Made by a program: the position numbers and the translations under genes. Below, piece after piece: positions 43,874 to 50,880 of a stretch of 64,000 bases of DNA. Source of the stretch: CBDDIP01 sp965279405 (lineage in GTDB: Bacteria > Actinomycetota > Acidimicrobiia > Acidimicrobiales > Ilumatobacteraceae); contig OZ257157.1 of NCBI GenBank assembly GCA_965279405.1, positions 1,302,001 to 1,366,000 on the forward strand. The letters run 5' to 3'. Each line of letters opens with the position of its first letter. The first letter of the stretch is position 1. The notes beneath the pieces were generated by a model. The model was not told the origin of the DNA and ran no database searches. It was given only the letters and a program-made list of their open reading frames with translations.

Positions 43874-44365
43874 CTAGGTCGCCGCTTTCAGCAGCGACGT
43901 GATGTCGGTTGTTCCCGACGCGGATAGCAACGCAGGACGTGCGTGAACGATGTGCCCGTTGACGTGTTGATTGTGCAATGCGACCGCTCGCACAGCGTCG
44001 ACCGGAACTCTGACTGCTTGGCGTACTCCGTAGTCGAGATCGTCGAACAGAACGATGATCGCCTCGTCGAAGTCGAAGGACCGGAAGGGCGATAGCTGGA
44101 GCTGGCCCGACTTTGGCGGGTCGGAGAGAACACGCGCCTTTACTTGGATCCGGAGATCACCCACCAGCACGTCGAAGCTCTTCTCGGAGTTTGGTGCCAG
44201 CGTTCCACCGAGAGCGCTTGCAACGAGGAACTCTGCGTAGTCCCCGGCCGGGGCGTTCTCGGTGCGCACCACACCACGAGTACGTAGTTGTCGCAGGATT
44301 TGTCGGTACAGCGCGAACAACTCCGGCGTGGAGCGTTGCTCGAGCTCGTCGTCGTGGTGCGCCAT
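43874..44365 (-). CDS. Restriction-endonuclease-like (PD-(D/E)xK) protein
   Basis: The product has 163 residues. A helical N-terminus leads into GDYAEFLVASALGG (Glu45) and SFDVLVGDLRIQVKAR (Asp65, Gln74-x-Lys76), the E...D...QxK pattern of many PD-(D/E)xK nucleases. No methyltransferase is adjacent, so it may be a solitary nuclease, a Holliday-junction-type enzyme or an inactive DNA-binding relative. The same 184-base gap holds a likely promoter for the divergent gene at 44550. Confidence 0.6.
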   Translation of the reverse strand: MAHHDDELEQRSTPELFALYRQILRQLRTRGVVRTENAPAGDYAEFLVASALGGTLAPNSEKSFDVLVGDLRIQVKARVLSDPPKSGQLQLSPFRSFDFDEAIIVLFDDLDYGVRQAVRVPVDAVRAVALHNQHVNGHIVHARPALLSASGTTDITSLLKAAT

Positions 44366-44469
44366 GCCCGAGTTTCGTATCGTTGAAGCGTTGTTCGTCG
44401 CGTCGACTGTCCCCTGTTCCCTCCTGCCGAGGGTGAAGGGCTCCGGGTGCCTCGCTGCTGATACCTACG

Positions 44470-44498
44470 TTCATCGACCGGACGTCGGCCGCTACAAT
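44470..44498 (+). promoter_or_regulatory. Sigma-70-like promoter candidate
   Basis: TTCATC at 44470-44475 and TACAAT at 44493-44498 are separated by exactly 17 bases, about 50 bases before the ATG at 44550. The -10 matches consensus at five of six positions; the -35 is weak. Confidence 0.45.
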
Positions 44499-44549
44499 GA
44501 GTCTCGGCTTCCCCGCTGTTGATGTGTACGACGCGTGAGGAGGTGTGCG

Positions 44550-44963
44550 ATGGATTCGATGCCAAGGTTGGTGGTGCTGCGTCTCGTGAACGGGGTGGTG
44601 CTCGATCATCCCTTCGCCGGCGAGGTGCGGTTCCCATTGTGGGCGGCGACTTTGGACGCTGACGCGACTGATCCATTCGGTTGGCGGCGTTCGTTGTGGC
44701 CCGTGGCGCCGGGTGGGCGGGGGTGGGTTCCGCAGGTGTTGCATTTCGGTGATGTTGTCGAGTTCGGCTCGTATCACGATCCGGTGCAGCGTTGGTTCGG
44801 CTGGTACACGCACCATGCCGGGGACGGGATCATCGTCACGGGACCGTTCGCATCGCCGAGCGACGCTTCGTTGGATGCCGAGCCGACCCGCCGCGAGTTC
44901 GAGTGTCGGGCGATGCTCGACTATCAGCGATCGCGGCTGCAGGTGGCAACGCAGATCGGCTGA
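44550..44963 (+). CDS. Small protein of unknown function
   Basis: The product has 137 residues. ATG 44550 is chosen because AGGAGG ends eight bases before it; a GTG five codons earlier would put the ribosome site inside the gene. The sequence is Trp-rich with beta character (RFPLWAATLDAD, WFGWYTHHAGDGIIVTGPF). No family is recognised. A likely promoter is present just upstream. Its stop lies 12 bases before a partial copy of the repeated inverted-repeat element. Confidence 0.55.
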   Translation: MDSMPRLVVLRLVNGVVLDHPFAGEVRFPLWAATLDADATDPFGWRRSLWPVAPGGRGWVPQVLHFGDVVEFGSYHDPVQRWFGWYTHHAGDGIIVTGPFASPSDASLDAEPTRREFECRAMLDYQRSRLQVATQIG

Positions 44964-44974
44964 CGGTCCAGCTG

Positions 44975-45012
44975 CCCACGGCACCTGGCCCGAAGGGCCG
45001 GTCACGTCACCC
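44975..45012 (-). repeat. Partial third copy of the covarying element
   Basis: A 38-base block matches the end of the elements at 46348-46494 and 47653-47796 (CCCAC, GCACC, then a GCCCGAAGGGC hairpin and CACGTCAC), with a different but still paired hairpin stem (GGCCC/GGGCC). The long inverted repeat is not evident here. The copy lies beyond the 3' end of the gene at 45063-45377. Confidence 0.5.
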
Positions 45013-45062
45013 ACTGCCGCGGTATGTCGCTGCGATCGGCCGAGGCGACAGCCGGCGGCGGA

Positions 45063-45377
45063 TCAGTAGTCGCTCGGAAACAGAACCGTTGTGGTGGTGG
45101 GTGGTTGGTCGAGGTCGTCGGTAATGACCCAGACGGTTGGGTCGGGGTTGCCGCCGACGAGGTGGGCGGGGACGGGGTAGGCGGAGATGATGCGTCCGTC
45201 GCTGTTGGTGATGGCGCGTGTGTTGGCGGCTTGGTCGTGTGGGTCGATGTCGCCCCAGTCGTCGGCGGTGTGTCTGTTGAGACACTCGACGAGCCAGGCG
45301 CACCGGTAATGGTGTCCGGCGGCCCAGCCGTGCACGGTGGCTGATGCGTTCACTCGGGCGTTGCAAAGGTCGATCAT
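45063..45377 (-). CDS. Small plasmid-type protein of unknown function
   Basis: The product has 104 residues. ATG 45377 lies 12 bases after the ardC stop, so it is cotranscribed. The sequence includes NDCNAR-like MIDLCNARVNASATVH and LVGGNPDPTVWVITDDLDQ, possibly a small beta protein of the kind that accompanies ArdC genes on plasmids. I cannot name the family with confidence. Confidence 0.55.
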   Translation of the reverse strand: MIDLCNARVNASATVHGWAAGHHYRCAWLVECLNRHTADDWGDIDPHDQAANTRAITNSDGRIISAYPVPAHLVGGNPDPTVWVITDDLDQPPTTTTVLFPSDY

Positions 45378-45389
45378 GGCAGCGGTCCC

Positions 45390-46310
45390 CTATGCGGCGT
45401 CGGCGGTGGCGGCCGCGGTTGTCACGCCGGCGAGTTGGTTGAGGTAGTCGAGCGCGGCCTGTGCGCGGGCGGCGACGGTGAGCAGCACGCGCGGGTGTTC
45501 CTTGAGGACCCGCACCCAGTGCGCCAGATAGCTGGCGTGGTCGTGGCGCGTGGCCGGTGCGATCGCTGACTGTGCGCACCAGAACGCTGCGCCGAGCTCG
45601 GCGATGAGTTCTTCGACTGCGTAGGCGTCGTCTCCGAATCGGCCGCTGAGGTCGCGGGCAAGTCGACTGGGGTGGGCTGTCCAATGAACATGCTCATGAC
45701 AGGTCGTGGAGTAATAGAGCGCAGGTTGCTCGAACTGGCTGAGGTGGGGGACGTGGATCCGGTCGTCGGCCGGGATGTAGCAGGCGCGGTTACCGCCGGT
45801 GATCACGTCGGCGCCGATCGACGCGAAGTAGGTGTCGGCGGCGGCGATCCTGTCGGGTGTGTCGCGTGGCTGGTCGCGGTCGGTCAGCGTCGAGTCTGCG
45901 CCGTCGACTTGTTCGGCGGCGAAGACGGCGAAGACTCGTGACACCAGTCGGCCGCGGGGTGCGTTTGATGTGTCGGTGTCGTCGGGTTCGTTGGTCGAGT
46001 CGTCGCGTTCGGTTGCCGGTCGGGCTGGCTTCCACAGCAGCACGTGGGTGGCACGTTCGCCGCGTCGTACTTGCGCGCCGTGTCGTTGCCATCCTCGATA
46101 GGTCGCCCATGTGCCAGACGGCCAACCGTTGGCTGCGGCGGTGAGAGCGAGCACGACACCGTTGAGCCCGCGGTAGGGCCGATCGTCGATGCTGCGCGGT
46201 TGCGCGTTGGTGGCGATCGTGTGCCACGGCATCTGCCAAGTGTCGGCGCCGTTCTCGATGGCGGCGATCAGGTCGTTGGTGACGTGTTCGATGAGTTCGT
46301 CGGTGTTCAT
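45390..46310 (-). CDS. ardC: ArdC-family anti-restriction protein
   Basis: The product has 306 residues. ATG 46310 follows AGGAGCC by about four bases. The N-terminal ssDNA-binding domain reads ENGADTWQMPWH and RPYRGLNGVVL, GTWATYRGWQRHGAQVRRGE (about 18-85). The C-terminal zincin domain has the HExxH site in TTCHEHVHWTAHPSRL (about 203-207) and the third-ligand helix YAVEELIAELGAAF. ArdC proteins shield incoming DNA from host restriction. It lies immediately downstream of element copy A. Confidence 0.85.
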   Translation of the reverse strand: MNTDELIEHVTNDLIAAIENGADTWQMPWHTIATNAQPRSIDDRPYRGLNGVVLALTAAANGWPSGTWATYRGWQRHGAQVRRGERATHVLLWKPARPATERDDSTNEPDDTDTSNAPRGRLVSRVFAVFAAEQVDGADSTLTDRDQPRDTPDRIAAADTYFASIGADVITGGNRACYIPADDRIHVPHLSQFEQPALYYSTTCHEHVHWTAHPSRLARDLSGRFGDDAYAVEELIAELGAAFWCAQSAIAPATRHDHASYLAHWVRVLKEHPRVLLTVAARAQAALDYLNQLAGVTTAAATADAA

Positions 46311-46347
46311 CCCGGCTCCTTGGGTCTGTCGGCCAGCGGCGGATCGC

Positions 46348-46494
46348 AGGCTCGCCCGTACGGGCGTTGAAGGCCGACCGGGGAAAGGGCGGGTGTCAAT
46401 GTGTGCCGCAGCGCCGGAGTTGTTCGCCCAGGATTGACACCCGCCCGCCGGTCGGCCGACCCACTGCACCCGCCCGAAGGGCGGCCACGTCACC
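46348..46494 (-). ncRNA. Covarying inverted-repeat element, copy A (candidate structured RNA leader)
   Basis: This element lies between parA and ardC on the minus strand, ending about 40 bases before the ardC ATG. Arms at 46372-46381 and 46387-46400 pair with 46448-46457 and 46433-46446. A palindrome CGCCCGTACGGGCG and a short hairpin CCGCCC/GGGCGG flank the long stem. Copy B at 47653 conserves every stem. One base pair changes from G-C to C-G between copies, and one pair becomes a G-U wobble only if read as minus-strand RNA. A cis-acting RNA or a protein-binding DNA structure are both possible. Confidence 0.5.
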
Positions 46495-46504
46495 CCGGGC
46501 CGTG

Positions 46505-46551
46505 CCGGCCGTTTCGAACCCGTGACGTCGACGCGGGTTCGAGTCGGCCGG
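46505..46551 (-). terminator. Strong hairpin after parA
   Basis: Arms at 46505-46522 and 46534-46551 match at 16 of 18 positions (CCGGCC..TTCGAACCCG and CGGGTTCGA..CGGCCGG) across an 11-base loop, four bases beyond the parA stop on the minus strand. There is no U-tract, as is common in high-GC actinobacteria. It probably separates parA from ardC expression. Confidence 0.55.
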
Positions 46552-46555
46552 TTGC

Positions 46556-47182
46556 TCAGACCGGGAGTTGAGTGATCGCGTTGGCGATGCAGCGTGGGAG
46601 GCGGGCGGCGAGCAGTCCGGCGTCGATCGCCCGGGCGATCGCCGGGTCGTAGGGCACGCTGGTGACTGCCAAGGCGAGCGCGAGACTCACGTCGCGTTCG
46701 GTCAAGCAGCGTTGCTGCTCGGAGATCAACACGACGTGATCGGGGACGAACGGCACGCCGATCGCACGTCGCAACGCCAGGTAGCACGGTCGTGTCACCA
46801 GTAGGCGTTGCGGGCTCAGTGGGTCGAATCTGTGCAAGACGTCGTGATCGGTGCCGGTGTCCACGATCACCCGATGTCCTGCGGCGGTCAACCTTTCGAG
46901 CTCGCTGGTCGCGTCGCTGTCGATCTGGTCGCCTGCGATGGTGGCGACGCAAAGGTGACGGCATGGTTCGACGGCATTCGCCATCGCCTCGGCGAACGTG
47001 CCGGCCGGTGCCGGGTCCGAGACACCCAGGGTCGGCGCGGCATCACCGCGAGTGTCGAGTAGCAGCGTCGGTTGGTTGCCCTGTGCGGCGAGAACGGCCA
47101 GCACCGCGGCGATGGTGGTGCATCCTTGTCCGCCCTTCGCGCTGGCGCACACCGTGATGTGGCGGGCCGGTGGGGCGGTCAT
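46556..47182 (-). CDS. ParA/MinD-like ATPase
   Basis: The product has 208 residues. The deviant Walker A motif is SAKGGQGCTTIAAVL (about 12-26), followed by LLLDTRGDA (switch region) and VIVDTGTDHD. The C-terminal part is ParA-like but short, and Cys replaces the usual signature Lys-Thr context (KGGQGCTT in place of KGGVGKT). The ATG overlaps the upstream wHTH stop by four bases. It likely partitions the element or positions its transfer machinery. No ParB-like gene is adjacent; the wHTH protein may serve that role. Confidence 0.75.
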   Translation of the reverse strand: MTAPPARHITVCASAKGGQGCTTIAAVLAVLAAQGNQPTLLLDTRGDAAPTLGVSDPAPAGTFAEAMANAVEPCRHLCVATIAGDQIDSDATSELERLTAAGHRVIVDTGTDHDVLHRFDPLSPQRLLVTRPCYLALRRAIGVPFVPDHVVLISEQQRCLTERDVSLALALAVTSVPYDPAIARAIDAGLLAARLPRCIANAITQLPV

Positions 47183-47580
47183 GCCGCGTGCCCGTCGACG
47201 CGGGCGACCTGATAGGGACAGGTCGCGGCGAGGTAGGCGGGCATCCGCTCGACGTGACGGGCGGCGAGTGCCGGGACGCGGGTGCGGACCTCGATCCGGT
47301 CGCCGACCGTGCGGATCATCCCGAACCGCTCCAGCCGGTTGAGCGAGGCGCGCATCTGCGAGGCGCCGACACCGAACGTGGCGGCGAGATCCTCGATCGA
47401 CCAGACACGACCAGTGCCCGTCGTCAAGCATCGCGACAGACGATGCAACGCCAAGGTCGAAGTCGGCCCCAGCAGCGGCGCGAGATAGATCAAGGCGTCG
47501 TCGGTGTCGGTCTGCAACCCGTTGGCGGCAAGCGGGTCGACCCACACAGCGAGCTGCAAGGTAGGGATGTCGTTGGTCAT
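47179..47580 (-). CDS. Winged-helix DNA-binding protein paired with ParA
   Basis: The product has 133 residues. The centre reads SIEDLAATFGVGASQMRASLNRLERFGMIRTVGDRIEVRTRVP, an evident winged helix (about 66-108). It may act as the centromere-binding partner of the overlapping ParA-like gene or as the operon repressor. Its ATG lies about 75 bases downstream (minus strand) of element copy B. Confidence 0.7.
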   Translation of the reverse strand: MTNDIPTLQLAVWVDPLAANGLQTDTDDALIYLAPLLGPTSTLALHRLSRCLTTGTGRVWSIEDLAATFGVGASQMRASLNRLERFGMIRTVGDRIEVRTRVPALAARHVERMPAYLAATCPYQVARVDGHAA

Positions 47581-47652
47581 GTCGGTCTCCGTTCAGGCGG
47601 TGTGCGGGTTGCCTGGTCGGATCGGGCGACTTCCCCAAGTTCCGATCCGACC

Positions 47653-47796
47653 AGGCTCGCCCGTACGGGCGTTGAGGCCGACCGGACAAAGGGCGGCTGT
47701 CAACGCACCGCGCACCCTCGGACCCGTGCTCACGGATTGACAGCCGCCCGCCGGTCGACCGACCCACCGCACCCGCCCGAAGGGCGGCCACGTCAC
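47653..47796 (-). ncRNA. Covarying inverted-repeat element, copy B (candidate structured RNA leader)
   Basis: This copy lies upstream of the wHTH-parA operon on the minus strand. The main stem pairs 47676-47685 plus 47691-47703 with 47751-47760 plus 47737-47749; the loop (47704-47736) differs almost completely from copy A. The stem thus stays while the loop drifts. The flanking palindrome CGCCCGTACGGGCG and the CCGCCC/GGGCGG hairpin are identical to copy A. Confidence 0.5.
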
Positions 47797-47840
47797 GCCG
47801 GCCCGTCACACGAACCTGCCCCGCAGGGTGGGGATCAGCC

Positions 47841-48113
47841 TTGACCGAACCTGCCCGACCCGACGTCCCTTGCGGAGGTGCCCGCCATGACCATGATCGA
47901 TGCCGCAACCGACCACAGCGACACTGCAAGCAGCTCACCGTGATCGACGCCGCCGACTACCTCGCCATCAGCCGCGGTGCGATCTACAACCTGCTCAACA
48001 CCGGAGCGATCACGTCGATCCACATCGGCCGCGCCCGCCGCCCCCTCGGTGAACTCCAACGCTTCGTCACCGACTGTCTCGCCAGCCGAGTCGGTCGGCA
48101 TCCGCCTGTCTGA
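47841..48113 (+). CDS. Excisionase/MerR-type HTH protein, start uncertain or frameshifted
   Basis: The conserved part reads VIDAADYLAISRGAIYNLLNTGAI followed by HIGRARRPLGELQRFV, the short winged HTH of excisionases and phage AlpA-like proteins. In its own frame the possible starts are TTG at 47841 or GTG at 47940. The only good ribosome site (GGAGGT) precedes an ATG at 47887 that is in another frame and stops at 47943, overlapping the GTG as GTGA. Either a short leader peptide is translationally coupled to the HTH, or a frameshift has split the gene. It points away from the parA pair, towards the decayed edge. Confidence 0.5.
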   Translation: MTEPARPDVPCGGARHDHDRCRNRPQRHCKQLTVIDAADYLAISRGAIYNLLNTGAITSIHIGRARRPLGELQRFVTDCLASRVGRHPPV

Positions 48114-48945
48114 TCCACAAGGGAGATTGAACGCAATGAACGCCGGCCGCCACTCCGATCCAGCCGACCAACAGCGATCCGCTCGCCTGGTTCCGCCCTC
48201 GAGCCGACGCCTCGCTGGTTCGACGTGGGTTGCGTTCGGCGAGACCGGCACGACCGGATGTCCGGCCTCCAGCAACACGTCGACCAGGCGACCGTCGGGC
48301 CGTTCGATCGCCACCGGCGTCGACGCCACCACACCCAACTTGGCCAGCCGCACGATGAGATGGTCGAGCCCTTCACGGGTTCGTGGGAGACGTTCCCGCT
48401 GGCGTCACCGGCGGCACGCTCATGAGCCCCAGGGTCAGCGCAATCATCACCGCGGACTCGCGCCGCATGGACGCCTGCCTGCGGACCCGCAGCGACATCC
48501 TCGACGACGAAGACGTCCATAGGCGCTCGAAGCGAGACGGGGCGACCCAGCCTACGAACTGGCCGCCGCAGCGTCAGAGCACTCCGCCACGTTCATCGTC
48601 ATCGGACAGCAACGGTCATACAGCCTCACCCGCCATCTCGCCGGATAGACGATGCTGCGACTCGACCAACGTGACGCCCGATCGCAACCACGGCGAGATC
48701 GACGGAGGGCTGTCGGTGAGATCGCTGACCCGTTCGATGTTGCACAAGTCGTGGTTCGTCTGCCCCGCGACCGGCGCTGCCGTTTCGATCGGTGCAAGGG
48801 TACCCAGCGGAGTACCGGCGCAAGGCGCCTTCTCGGCACGTTGACCTCCTCATCGTCGGCGCCACCGATTCAAAGTGCGCAGATGACGCGCACTTCAGAG
48901 CAGGCCACCTCGTCGACCGACACGCTCCGGCGCAGAAGCTCGGTG
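48114..48945. pseudogene. Decayed coding sequence, possible right edge of the element
   Basis: No intact gene is supported here. Protein-like fragments appear in successive different frames: DPLAWFRPRADASL and EMVEPFTGSWETFPLASPAARS in one, then ALEARRGDPAYELAAAASEH and TFIVIGQQRSYSLTRHLAG ending at 48650 in another. This pattern suggests a former gene of about 170 or more residues broken by frameshifts. From 48661 on nothing is recognised. No tRNA gene or clear direct repeat that would mark an attachment site is visible. Confidence 0.45.
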
Positions 48946-49395
48946 TCAGCTCGGTGCTCCCAGCACGGTGAGCGCTGTGTCGGCATGGGTGTTCATGTTG
49001 GTCTCACTCGCAATGACCGCCACCACGACTCGATCAGTACCGATGACGAACGTCGTTCGCCGATTGAAGAGCGGCCCAGGACGCTTGACGCCGAAAAGCC
49101 TCGCGATCTCTCGGTCGGGGTCGGAGAGCAGTGAATAGTCGAGGCCCTCCTTGTCCGCGAACGTGGCCTGCCGCTCGACCGAATCGGAACTGATTCCAAC
49201 GCGGGTGGCGTTGAATACCCTGAATTCGGCGGCGAGATCTCGGAAGTGGCAGCTCTCGGCCGTACAGCCTCGTGTCATTGCTCGTGGATAGAAGAACAAC
49301 ACCACTGGACCGTCAGCGAGCACGCTCGACAGGCGGAACTTCACGCCGTCGTGAGTGAACGCTTCGAAATCAGGGACGACGTCGCCTTTGTTCAT
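48946..49395 (-). CDS. bcp: Bcp-type thioredoxin-dependent peroxiredoxin
   Basis: The product has 149 residues from ATG 49395; the longer in-frame start adds a non-homologous stretch. Typical features are VVLFFYPRAMTRGCTAESCHFRD with the peroxidatic Cys44 and resolving Cys49, and FGVKRPGPLFNRRTTFVIG. The enzyme reduces hydroperoxides using thioredoxin. It is the first clearly housekeeping gene after the element, which supports placing the right boundary before it. Confidence 0.9.
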   Translation of the reverse strand: MNKGDVVPDFEAFTHDGVKFRLSSVLADGPVVLFFYPRAMTRGCTAESCHFRDLAAEFRVFNATRVGISSDSVERQATFADKEGLDYSLLSDPDREIARLFGVKRPGPLFNRRTTFVIGTDRVVVAVIASETNMNTHADTALTVLGAPS

Positions 49396-50014
49396 GCTGC
49401 CGAGAACCGCGATCGGGTGCGCTTTGTTCCCGGCGGACTGCCGACACAGGTAGGCAGGTCGAGACGTGGCCACCAATTCGAACGCGCGCCGGGCCGGAAT
49501 CTAGACGGATTTCACGATGACATCCGGGCTTGAGGTCGTCACCCGCGTCGCTGCCGTTCCCGTCGGCGAGTTCCGCATCAGTCCGATCCTGCAGCCCGAC
49601 TCAGCCGCACACGCCGCTCCTGGCTCCGCCTCCGCCGGACCTGGTGCGCTCGTCAGAACCGCCGCGAGATGCCCGTGAGCCACGCCCGGCAGGATCGAGG
49701 GGGACATCGCGGCCGACGCCGGCCCGCACGCGGCCCCGGATCCTGTGCTGACGGCCAGCCCTCATTGGTCGCATGGCGCGGCCAACTCGGTCGCGGCTCC
49801 GTTCTGTTCGGCCGGGCCCTGATCGTCGGTGCCGATTGGCCCGCTCTGTCGTCGGCACCACGTAGCCGATAGGTCTGTGCCTGCAACCGCCGCCTGCGCA
49901 ACGAACTCGCCGAACGAACAGTTCGGCCAGGCTCACGGCGAGCCCAGATCATGTTCATCCGACGTTCACCGTCACGGTGGCCTGCCGACATCGCGGGCTG
50001 GCACACTTGCACAG
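49396..50014. other. Region without a supportable gene
   Basis: Only short or low-complexity open frames occur here. An ATG at 49517 opens a 53-codon frame (MTSGLEVVTRVAAVPVGEF onward) without a clear ribosome site or family. No RNA gene or terminator could be assigned. Confidence 0.4.
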
Positions 50015-50758
50015 GTGTTCGAGGAGTTGAGCAACTTCCGTGATCTGGGCGGTCACGTAACCGCCGACGGACGGACGCTGCTGTCCGGACTGGTGTACCG
50101 CAGCGACGCGCTTTGCTTCGTCACCGAGCACGACCGGGCACTTCTGCGTGACACGCTACGCATCCGAACGATTGTCGACCTGCGAACGTCGATGGAGCAC
50201 GAGCGCATGGGACGCTACGACCTCGCCGATGTCGGCGAGGTCGTACATCTCCCCGTGCTCGATGGGGCGCTGATCCGCGAGAAGGCACACGATGGGTCTC
50301 TCGACCTGTTCTCGATGTACCGTGCCATCGTTTTCGACCACGCCGGCGAGATCAACGCAGTGTTGACCTTGCTCGCCAACCCTGATCGATTGCCGGCGGT
50401 CATCTCGTGCACGGCCGGGAAGGACCGCACTGGCATCGTTGTCGGCGTGCTGCTCGCCGTGCTTGGGGTTCCCGACGAGACCATTCTTGCCGACTACGAA
50501 CGGTCGACAGCAGGTGTCGGCATGCTGCGCGGCCGCATCCTGGCCCGCCTCGTCGGCGACGACGTCCCGAACATCCCACCGGCCGCGTTCGCGGTCGAGC
50601 CGGCGGCGTTGGCCGAGGTGCTCCAAGAAATCAGAGCGCGCTACGGCACAGTCACCGCGTACCTGATTGCTGCTGGGGCGCCAGTCGAGATCGAACGGCG
50701 GTTACGCGCACTTCTCGACAGTTCGGCCGAGGAGGCCAGACTCGGACTGCTCGCGTAG
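50015..50758 (+). CDS. Tyrosine-protein phosphatase, PTP/Iph-like
   Basis: The product has 247 residues. The GTG at 50015 begins VFEELSNFRDLGG, the family-typical N-terminus. The catalytic loop is CTAGKDRTG (Cys132, Arg138), and EIRARYGTVTAYL lies near the C-terminus, as in the MptpB-type phosphatases of actinobacteria that act on phosphotyrosine and phosphoinositides. No signal peptide is evident. The 120 bases to the convergent transporter gene show no gene. Confidence 0.85.
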   Translation: MFEELSNFRDLGGHVTADGRTLLSGLVYRSDALCFVTEHDRALLRDTLRIRTIVDLRTSMEHERMGRYDLADVGEVVHLPVLDGALIREKAHDGSLDLFSMYRAIVFDHAGEINAVLTLLANPDRLPAVISCTAGKDRTGIVVGVLLAVLGVPDETILADYERSTAGVGMLRGRILARLVGDDVPNIPPAAFAVEPAALAEVLQEIRARYGTVTAYLIAAGAPVEIERRLRALLDSSAEEARLGLLA

Positions 50759-50880
50759 GTGCGGCCGTTTCGGAGTGGTCGCACGAACGCCCGCGAGTAA
50801 GGAAGTGGGCACTCGGACGGTCGCCTCGGGGAGCGCGGGCTCGAGGAGGAGCTTGGCACGGGATCGCTGGTTGCGCGAGC

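Noticed and set aside
46505..46551. tRNA gene suggested by GGTTCGAGTC-like sequence
   Set aside because: The match is part of a hairpin; no acceptor, D or anticodon arms can be folded around it.
48383..48844. Plus-strand frame of 153 codons in the decayed region
   Set aside because: Its translation is low-complexity (Ser/Pro/Arg) and the protein-like fragments are in other frames, so it is not annotated as a gene.
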